Below, in pieces: positions 58,759-64,000 of a DNA stretch of 64,000 nt (within the stretch, counting starts at the first letter, position 1; every line of letters starts with the position of its first letter). The stretch is taken from positions 1,860,001 to 1,924,000 of the forward strand of contig NZ_FOBG01000001.1 in NCBI RefSeq assembly GCF_900109645.1, in the 5' to 3' direction. Under the pieces are notes generated by a model. It ran no database searches. It saw only the letters and a program-made list of their open reading frames with translations, and had not been told where the DNA came from. The position numbers were made by a program, and so were the translations under genes. The DNA is from Duganella sp. CF402 (GTDB lineage Bacteria > Pseudomonadota > Gammaproteobacteria > Burkholderiales > Burkholderiaceae_D).

Positions 58759-60852
58759 ATGCAACTCCGTACCATGCCGCTGCTGATCGCAGCCATTTTC
58801 TGCACTCACGCCCGCGCCGAAGACGATGCGGTGATCCCGCAAGTCGAAGTGACCGCCGCGCACATGAAAAATGCGCGCATCGATTTATCGCCCAACGTGG
58901 GCACCACCATCTACAGCATCGACAAGCACATGGTCGACCAGCTGGGCCAGGGCGACAACACGCCCTTCAATGAAGTGCTGCTGCGCCTTCCCGGCGTGAG
59001 CCAGGATTCGAAAGGCTCCGGCTCCATCCACGTGCGCGACGACCACGGCAACGTGCAGTACCGCGTCAACGGCGTGCAGCTGCCGGAATCGATCAGCGGC
59101 TTCGGCCAGTCGATCGACACCCGCTTCGTCGAATCGACCGATTTCATTACCGGCGCGCTGCCGGCGCAATTCGGCCTGCGCACCTCCGGCATCGTCGATA
59201 TCCAGACCAAGGAAGGCCAGCCGAATAACGGCGGCCGCATCGGCGTACTGGTGGGCAGCCATGATCACGTCGAGCCGAGCGCGGAATTCTTCGGCACGCA
59301 AGGCGCGTTCAACTACTACCTGTCCGGCAGCTATGTGACCAACAAGCTCGGTGTCGAAAATCCGCTGCCGAGCACCAGCGCGCTGCACGACCACACGCAG
59401 CAAGCCAAATCGTTCGGCACCCTGTCCTACTTCCTCGACGACGACACCCGCCTCGGTCTGATGTTCGGCACCTACAACGGCCGCTTCCAGATTCCGAACA
59501 ATCCGGACCAGCAGCCGGCCTACACCATCGCCAACACGCCGGATTCGGCGCAACTGGACCAGCGCCAGCGCGAACTGAATCGCTTCCTGGTGCTGTCGCT
59601 GCAAAAAAGCGTGGGCGACCTGAATTACCAGCTGTCCGGCTTCCACCAGTATTCGGAGCTGCACTACACGCCCGATCCGGTGGGCGACCTGGCTTACACC
59701 GGCGTGGCCTCCAATACGCTGCGCTCCAACTCGGCCAACGGCCTGCAGTTCGACGCCAGCTACAAGCTGAATGACACCCACACCCTCCGCGCCGGCCTGG
59801 CCTACACCCGCCAGACCACGCACAGCGACAACAGCGTCGGCGTGTTCGACCTGAATGACGACGGCACGCAAGCCAGCACCACGCCGCGCACCATCATCGA
59901 CAACGGCAGCAAGACCGGCAAGCTGTCCAGCGTCTACCTGCAGGACGAATGGCATATCGGCGCGCCGCTGACCATCAACTACGGCGTGCGTTTCGATAAA
60001 GTGTCGGCCTACGTCGACGAGCAGCAATGGAGCCCGCGCGTCAACGTGGCCTACCAACTGGCCAAGGGTACGGCGCTGCACGCCGGCTATTCGCGCTACT
60101 TCACCCCGCCGCCGCAGGAACTTGCGGCACAGTCCAGCATCGATAAATACGCCGGCTCCTCGAACGCGCCGGAAGTGGCGGTATCGGATAACGTGAAATC
60201 CGAGCGCACACACTACTTCGACGTCGGCGCCAGCCACCAGATCAGCGACGCGCTGACCGTGACGGTGGACGCCTACTACAAAAAGATCCGCAACATGCTG
60301 GATGAAGGCCAGTTCGGCCAGGCGCTGATCCTGTCCCCGTTTAACTATGACCGTGGCTACGCCAAGGGACTTGAGCTGTCCGCCGTCTACAACCAGAAGA
60401 ACTGGGGCGGCTTCCTGAATGTGACCACGCAAAAGGCCGAAGGCAGCAACATCATCTCCGGCCAGTCGCTGTTCGCACCCGACGAACTGGCCTACATCGC
60501 CAGCCACTACATCCACGTCGACCACGACCAGACCGTGACGCTATCGGGCGGCGCCCACTACCATTGGGGCGACTCGCAAGTCAGCGGCGACTTCCTGTAT
60601 GGCAGCGGCTTGCGCATGACGCCGGACGACGCCGCACCGAACTCCGGCCACCTGCCGCACTACACCACCGTCAACCTGGCGCTGACGCACACGTGGAAAG
60701 CGACGCCGGTGGGCACGGTCGAGGGCCGCCTCGCCCTGATCAACGCCTTCGACAAGTCCTACCTGCTGCGCGACGGCTCCGGCGTGGGCGTGGGCGCGCC
60801 GCAGTACGGCGAGCGCCGCTCCCTGTACGCAGGGCTGTCGACCAGCTTCTAA
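58759..60852 (+). CDS. TonB-dependent receptor
   Basis: This 697-residue receptor has a signal peptide (LRTMPLLIAAIFCTHARA). The plug contains VPQVEVT-like VIPQVEVTA, NEVLLRLPGVSQDSKGSG and YRVNGVQLPE, followed by a barrel ending RRSLYAGLSTSF with the terminal aromatic. The ATG at 58759 follows AAGGATTTAAC. Its extracellular parts are rich in His (DHTQQ, HYIHVDHDQTV), which fits a metal or metal-chelate ligand better than a sugar. It is paired with the DUF2946-like gene upstream. The ligand remains unproven. Confidence 0.9.
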   Translation: MQLRTMPLLIAAIFCTHARAEDDAVIPQVEVTAAHMKNARIDLSPNVGTTIYSIDKHMVDQLGQGDNTPFNEVLLRLPGVSQDSKGSGSIHVRDDHGNVQYRVNGVQLPESISGFGQSIDTRFVESTDFITGALPAQFGLRTSGIVDIQTKEGQPNNGGRIGVLVGSHDHVEPSAEFFGTQGAFNYYLSGSYVTNKLGVENPLPSTSALHDHTQQAKSFGTLSYFLDDDTRLGLMFGTYNGRFQIPNNPDQQPAYTIANTPDSAQLDQRQRELNRFLVLSLQKSVGDLNYQLSGFHQYSELHYTPDPVGDLAYTGVASNTLRSNSANGLQFDASYKLNDTHTLRAGLAYTRQTTHSDNSVGVFDLNDDGTQASTTPRTIIDNGSKTGKLSSVYLQDEWHIGAPLTINYGVRFDKVSAYVDEQQWSPRVNVAYQLAKGTALHAGYSRYFTPPPQELAAQSSIDKYAGSSNAPEVAVSDNVKSERTHYFDVGASHQISDALTVTVDAYYKKIRNMLDEGQFGQALILSPFNYDRGYAKGLELSAVYNQKNWGGFLNVTTQKAEGSNIISGQSLFAPDELAYIASHYIHVDHDQTVTLSGGAHYHWGDSQVSGDFLYGSGLRMTPDDAAPNSGHLPHYTTVNLALTHTWKATPVGTVEGRLALINAFDKSYLLRDGSGVGVGAPQYGERRSLYAGLSTSF

Positions 60853-60857
60853 ATTTG

Positions 60858-60876
60858 ATTAGGAGTCCTTGCTAAT
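60858..60876. promoter_or_regulatory. Candidate MarR operator overlapping a -35 box
   Basis: ATTAGGAGTCCTTGCTAAT has matching outer arms (ATTAG/CTAAT) and an inner AGGAGTCCT palindrome. The 11-mer TTAGGAGTCCT recurs at 61590-61600, just before the AhpD-like gene. It overlaps the -35 box of the promoter at 60869-60896, as expected of an autorepressor site. Confidence 0.45.
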
Positions 60877-60896
60877 TCAAAATAGCTGTATATAAT
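60869..60896 (+). promoter_or_regulatory. Promoter with consensus -10, likely leaderless transcript
   Basis: TTGCTA (60869-60874), 16-base spacer, TATAAT (60891-60896). The expected transcription start is at about 60903-60904, which coincides with the second in-frame ATG of the MarR gene (60904), so translation may begin on a leaderless mRNA. Confidence 0.55.
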
Positions 60897-60903
60897 GCGA
60901 AGC

Positions 60904-61557
60904 ATGGACACCAAATCTAAAAAGCCGTGGCACGATACGCCTGATGTTTCAGCGCGCATCGTCACCTCTATCGGACGCATCGCCAGTGTGATGCGCTCCG
61001 GTATGTGGGAGTTTGCCACGGCCGAAAATCTGAATCCTACCCAGGCCGAGATGCTGCAACTGCTGCAGGGTCGCAAGCAAGGGGTGCGCTTGTCGTGGTT
61101 GGCGTCGCAGTTGTCGATCAGTGCGGCCAGCGCCAGTGATTCGGTATCGGCCTTGGTGTCCAAGGGTTTGCTGTACAAGGCGCGCGCAGAAGATGACGGC
61201 CGCGCCACTGCACTCTTCCTCACCCCGGAAGGTGCGGTGATGGCGGCCCGTATCGGTAGCGCCCTGGATTTTGCCGACCAAGCTGCGGCCGCCCTGCCTG
61301 CGTCACAACAGGCGGAGCTGCTTACCGGCTTGTTCAAACTGATCGCGCAGTTGCAAAAGACGGATCGCTTCCCCGAGATGCGTGCCTGCCTGTCGTGCCG
61401 GTTCTTCGAACCGAATCGCCATCCAGGCAAGCCAGCCCCGCACCACTGTGGTTTGGTGAATGCGCCGCTGTCGGTGCCGCTGTTGCGCATGGATTGCCTT
61501 GAACACGAGCCGGCCGATCCGGCAGCCAAGGCGCGTAACTGGAAAGTTTTTGCTTAG
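60904..61557 (+). CDS. MarR-type regulator with C-terminal four-cysteine motif
   Basis: This 217-residue protein has a MarR winged helix (about 15-125: QGVRLSWLASQLSISAASAS, then DDGRATALFLT as the wing). It also has an unusual C-terminal segment with Cys162, Cys165, Cys182 and Cys198 in the pattern CLSC-x16-HC-x15-C, plus His180, His181 and His201. This could hold a metal ion or Fe-S cluster, or act as a thiol switch. ATG 60904 is chosen because it matches the predicted transcript start; an ATG lies at 60895. The next gene, an AhpD-like protein, suggests control of a redox operon. Confidence 0.85.
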   Translation: MDTKSKKPWHDTPDVSARIVTSIGRIASVMRSGMWEFATAENLNPTQAEMLQLLQGRKQGVRLSWLASQLSISAASASDSVSALVSKGLLYKARAEDDGRATALFLTPEGAVMAARIGSALDFADQAAAALPASQQAELLTGLFKLIAQLQKTDRFPEMRACLSCRFFEPNRHPGKPAPHHCGLVNAPLSVPLLRMDCLEHEPADPAAKARNWKVFA

Positions 61558-61603
61558 TTTTTTAACCGCGTTTTTTTTGCTTAATTTACTTAGGAGTCCT
61601 ATC

Positions 61604-62140
61604 ATGTCGCGTATAAATCTTATCACTGAAGCCACCGGCGAACGTCAACAACTGCTGGCCCAGATCCACAGCGCGTTCGGCGCCACGCCCAATATGTTCA
61701 AAGCCGTAGCCAACTCCACCGCCGCGCTGAAAAGCATGTGGGGCTCGTTCGGCGCGCTGGGTAGTGGAGTCATCAACGCCAAACTCGGCGAACAAATCGC
61801 CGTCGCCATCGCCGACCGCAACGATTGCGAATACTGCCTCGCCGCGCACACCGTGCTGGGTCGCAAGGCCGGCGCCACCGCCGAAGAAATGAGCGCCGCG
61901 CAAGCCGGCCAATCGGCCGATCCAAAAACCGCCGCCGCCCTGCGCTTCGCCGTCGCCGTGGTCAACAACCGCGCGCAAATCTCGGACGAAGAAGTGAGCA
62001 ACCTGCGCGAAGTCGGCTACACCGACGAAGAAATCGTCGAGATCCTGGCCCACGTGGCGCTCAACCTGTTCACCAACTACGTCAACGTGGCGTTCAAGGT
62101 GCCGGTCGACTTCCCGTCGGTTAAACTGCGCGCCAAATAA
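61604..62140 (+). CDS. Carboxymuconolactone decarboxylase/AhpD-like protein
   Basis: A 178-residue all-helical AhpD-fold protein with the redox/proton-relay motif CEYCLAAHT (Cys75, Cys78, His82) and a conserved Glu63 upstream. The C-terminal helices EEIVEILAHVALNLFTNYVN match the family. The CxxC-H motif indicates peroxidase or disulfide-reductase activity (AhpD type) rather than the true decarboxylase. The ATG follows AGGAGTCCTATC, the same 11-mer found in the MarR promoter. It lies 46 bases after the MarR gene and 9 bases before the thioredoxin-fold gene. Confidence 0.9.
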   Translation: MSRINLITEATGERQQLLAQIHSAFGATPNMFKAVANSTAALKSMWGSFGALGSGVINAKLGEQIAVAIADRNDCEYCLAAHTVLGRKAGATAEEMSAAQAGQSADPKTAAALRFAVAVVNNRAQISDEEVSNLREVGYTDEEIVEILAHVALNLFTNYVNVAFKVPVDFPSVKLRAK

Positions 62141-62149
62141 GGAGCCGCC

Positions 62150-62659
62150 ATGTTCCCTATCGCCACCGAACTGCGGGTCGCGGAATGGCTGAACACCGCC
62201 AAGCCGCTGTCCTTGCGGCAGTTGCGCGGCAAAGTCGTCGCCATCTACGCCTTCCAGATGCTGTGCCCCGGCTGCGTTTCGCACGGCATCCCGCAGGCCA
62301 AAAGCATCCGCGCCGTGTTTGATGAGCAGGACGTGGCGGTGCTCGGGCTGCACTCGGTGTTCGAGCACCACGCGGTGATGAACCGCGCCGCGCTGGACGC
62401 CTTCGTGCACGAGTACCGCATCGGCTTTCCGGTGGCGATAGACCAGCCGTCCACCGACGGCACGATTCCGCTGACGATGGAGCAGTACCAGCTGCGCGGC
62501 ACGCCGACGCTGATCCTGATCGATCGCCAGGGACGGCTGCGGCTCAGCCACTTCGGCCGCGCCGAAGACATGCAGGTCGGCGCGCTGATCAGCCAGCTGG
62601 TGGCAGAACCCGCGCCGCAGCAGGCCCGGTGCGACGACGACGTCTGCAGCATCCGCTAG
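62150..62659 (+). CDS. Thioredoxin-fold redoxin with CPGC motif
   Basis: A 169-residue soluble protein of the AhpC/TSA-TlpA superfamily. GKVVAIYAFQMLCPGCVSHG contains the active-site Cys39 and Cys42. RGTPTLILIDRQGRLRLSHF supplies the cis-Pro loop. The C-terminus CDDDVCSIR carries two more Cys. There is no signal peptide, so it is cytoplasmic. The ribosome site AGGAGCCGCC follows the AhpD-like stop by a few bases; the pair probably forms a thiol-based reductase or peroxidase relay under the Cys-rich MarR regulator. Confidence 0.88.
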   Translation: MFPIATELRVAEWLNTAKPLSLRQLRGKVVAIYAFQMLCPGCVSHGIPQAKSIRAVFDEQDVAVLGLHSVFEHHAVMNRAALDAFVHEYRIGFPVAIDQPSTDGTIPLTMEQYQLRGTPTLILIDRQGRLRLSHFGRAEDMQVGALISQLVAEPAPQQARCDDDVCSIR

Positions 62660-62721
62660 CGCTTCCGGATTGCTTATTTTGTAACGTATAATCGGCCATC
62701 CTTTATCACGATGGCCGACAT

Positions 62722-63402
62722 ATGATCGAACTGGCGCTGGCGTTCTACCTGGTCTTCATCCTGCCCGGCAGGCATCTGTGGCGCAGCATTCGTCCGAATG
62801 ATGCGCCAAAACGTGAACTCACCGCGCGCTATCTCGAATCGATGCGCGACATCGGCCTGACGCTGCTGGTGCTGTTGGCGATCTGCTGGTGGAACGGCTA
62901 CAGCGCCGCCGACATGGGCCTCTCCGCCCCCACCGCCGGCGCGCCGCTGTGGTGCCTGGTCGTTGCCGCCGTCGCCATGACCGCGCTGCTCGTCGGCGGC
63001 GCCATCCAGACCGCGCGCATGTCGCCCGCCAAAGCCAAGGAAGCACTGGACAAGGGCGCCGATGCCGGCATGCCCGCCAGCGCCGCCGAACTGCGGCTGT
63101 TCCTGCCCCTGGCCGTGATGATCGGCGGCGGCTGGGAACTGCTGTATCGCGGCTTCCTGCTGCTGGTGCTCACGCCCTACGTCGGCGGCTGGGGCGCGGT
63201 GGCGGTGTCCGGCCTGGCCTACGGCGCGGCGCACGGCTACAAGAACCCCAAACAGTTTGCCCTCAGCGTGGCCTCCGCGCTGCTGTTCGCCACTGGCTAT
63301 CTCCTTAGCGGCAGCTTGTGGTGGCTGATGGTGATCCACATCGTGCTGCCGCTGAGCGGAGCGGTCAGCATGGTCCAGCTGCGCCAACGCGACTTCAACT
63401 AG
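62722..63402 (+). CDS. CPBP-family intramembrane protease-like protein
   Basis: This 226-residue membrane protein has about seven helices. The CPBP (CAAX protease and bacteriocin-processing) motifs are GGWELLYRGFLL (Glu139, Arg143), AYGAAHGY (His171) and a final MVIHIVLPL. The usual first motif EExxxR reads WELLYR, so the first Glu is replaced by Trp138; catalytic competence is uncertain. It has its own promoter region in the 62-base gap after the redoxin gene. The substrate is unknown. Confidence 0.82.
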   Translation: MIELALAFYLVFILPGRHLWRSIRPNDAPKRELTARYLESMRDIGLTLLVLLAICWWNGYSAADMGLSAPTAGAPLWCLVVAAVAMTALLVGGAIQTARMSPAKAKEALDKGADAGMPASAAELRLFLPLAVMIGGGWELLYRGFLLLVLTPYVGGWGAVAVSGLAYGAAHGYKNPKQFALSVASALLFATGYLLSGSLWWLMVIHIVLPLSGAVSMVQLRQRDFN

Positions 63403-63524
63403 CTTCATTTGATACGCCAAACCGGCCCGATTGTGTTCGTTCCGCGTCACATGGGCCGGTACTTCTTGAGTATTTGGCATTGTTATAGGCATAATCGATG
63501 CGACTTTAATGATCGCGCCGACCT

Positions 63525-64000
63525 GTGAATCCTATTGTCTTTGCCATTCCTGTCTTCATGGCTTCCATCCTGCTGGAAGTCTGGATCGCCCGCCGCCGGG
63601 GCCTGCAAGCCTACGACGCGGCGGACGCTCTCACCAGCCTGCACCTCGGTGTCCTGAGCCAGCTCACCGGCCTATTCGTTAAACTGGCGGCGCTCGGCAT
63701 CTACGCCGCCGTCTACGAAGAATGGCGCTTCACTAGCTTGCCGATGACTAGCCTGTGGGTCTGGCTCGGCGCACTGCTGGCCTACGATTTCTTCTACTAC
63801 TGGGCGCACCGCATGGGCCACGAGGTGGCGGTGCTGTGGGCCGCGCACGTGGTGCATCACTCGTCCGAGTTCTACAACCTGTCGACCGCGCTGCGCCAGA
63901 CTTCCAGCGGCTGGATCTTCGGCTGGATCTTCTACCTGCCGATGGCGCTGGCCGGCGTGCCGCCTATCGTGATGGGCGCGGTGGCGCTGATCGACCTGCT
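63525..64000 (+). CDS. Sterol desaturase/fatty acid hydroxylase family protein, N-terminal part
   Basis: The frame opens with a GTG (63525), or an ATG at 63558 eleven codons later, and runs off the right edge, so about 158 residues are visible. It has several membrane helices and two of the di-iron histidine motifs: YYWAHRMGHE and AAHVVHHSSEFYN. These define the membrane-bound O2-dependent hydroxylase/desaturase family. The remaining histidine cluster lies beyond the window. The substrate (sterol, fatty acid or carotenoid) cannot be predicted. Confidence 0.85.
   Translation, partial: MNPIVFAIPVFMASILLEVWIARRRGLQAYDAADALTSLHLGVLSQLTGLFVKLAALGIYAAVYEEWRFTSLPMTSLWVWLGALLAYDFFYYWAHRMGHEVAVLWAAHVVHHSSEFYNLSTALRQTSSGWIFGWIFYLPMALAGVPPIVMGAVALIDL

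Overview
The window reads as chromosomal DNA of a high-GC Gram-negative betaproteobacterium, most likely an Oxalobacteraceae plant- or soil-associated genus such as Duganella or Massilia. This is inferred from protein flavour, TonB-dependent receptors, Tat signals and GC-rich codon use; no rRNA or other marker gene is present to prove it. Coding density is very high: no gene-free stretch exceeds about 220 bases. I saw no tRNA, rRNA, CRISPR array, prophage or intact insertion sequence.

Left flank (1-5320): the tail of a membrane acyltransferase, a penicillin-acylase-type Ntn hydrolase, a MarR-GNAT fusion regulator, a GAF protein overlapping an atypical receiver protein, a 189-bp inverted-repeat element, and a small secreted NTF2-fold/lumazine-binding-like protein.

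Core locus (5347-32150, all on the minus strand): a polysaccharide-utilisation system for L-arabinose polymers. A TonB-dependent receptor, a GPH symporter and a YtfQ-YtfR-YtfT-YjfF ABC importer handle uptake. Four GH43 enzymes, GH51, GH127 and GH97 enzymes release the sugar. A mutarotase, SDR dehydrogenase, L-arabonate dehydratase, AraD1-type dehydratase and aldehyde dehydrogenase convert L-arabinose to 2-oxoglutarate by the non-phosphorylating oxidative route. A GbpR-like LysR regulator closes the transporter operon. The locus appears to be three transcription units. Each starts with the same promoter layout: an ATATC-N4-TYGRTATCGA site, then a fixed 20-nt gap (counted from the 16-nt palindrome core), a TTGGWW -35 box, an 18-nt spacer and a TARKAT -10 box. 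The palindrome centre lies near -65, as expected for LysR-type activation.

Middle (32368-41619): AMP nucleosidase; a translationally coupled operon of a Pls/PosA-like single-module peptide synthetase, a 4'-phosphopantetheinyl transferase, a NodB-type deacetylase and a YdeI/OmpD-associated protein; a second copy of the inverted-repeat element; and a class A beta-lactamase coupled to two small genes.

Right part (41728-64000): an FAD monooxygenase, a DUF885 hydrolase, a DadA-like dehydrogenase, a TPR membrane protein, a divergent LysR/metallo-beta-lactamase-fold pair and three NarL-type response regulators. Also here are a beta-propeller sensor kinase, a XapX-amidohydrolase-DoxX-YoaK operon and a DUF2946-like/TonB receptor pair. 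A redox-looking operon follows (a Cys-rich MarR regulator, an AhpD-like protein and a thioredoxin-fold protein), then a CPBP membrane protein and the start of a sterol-desaturase-like protein.
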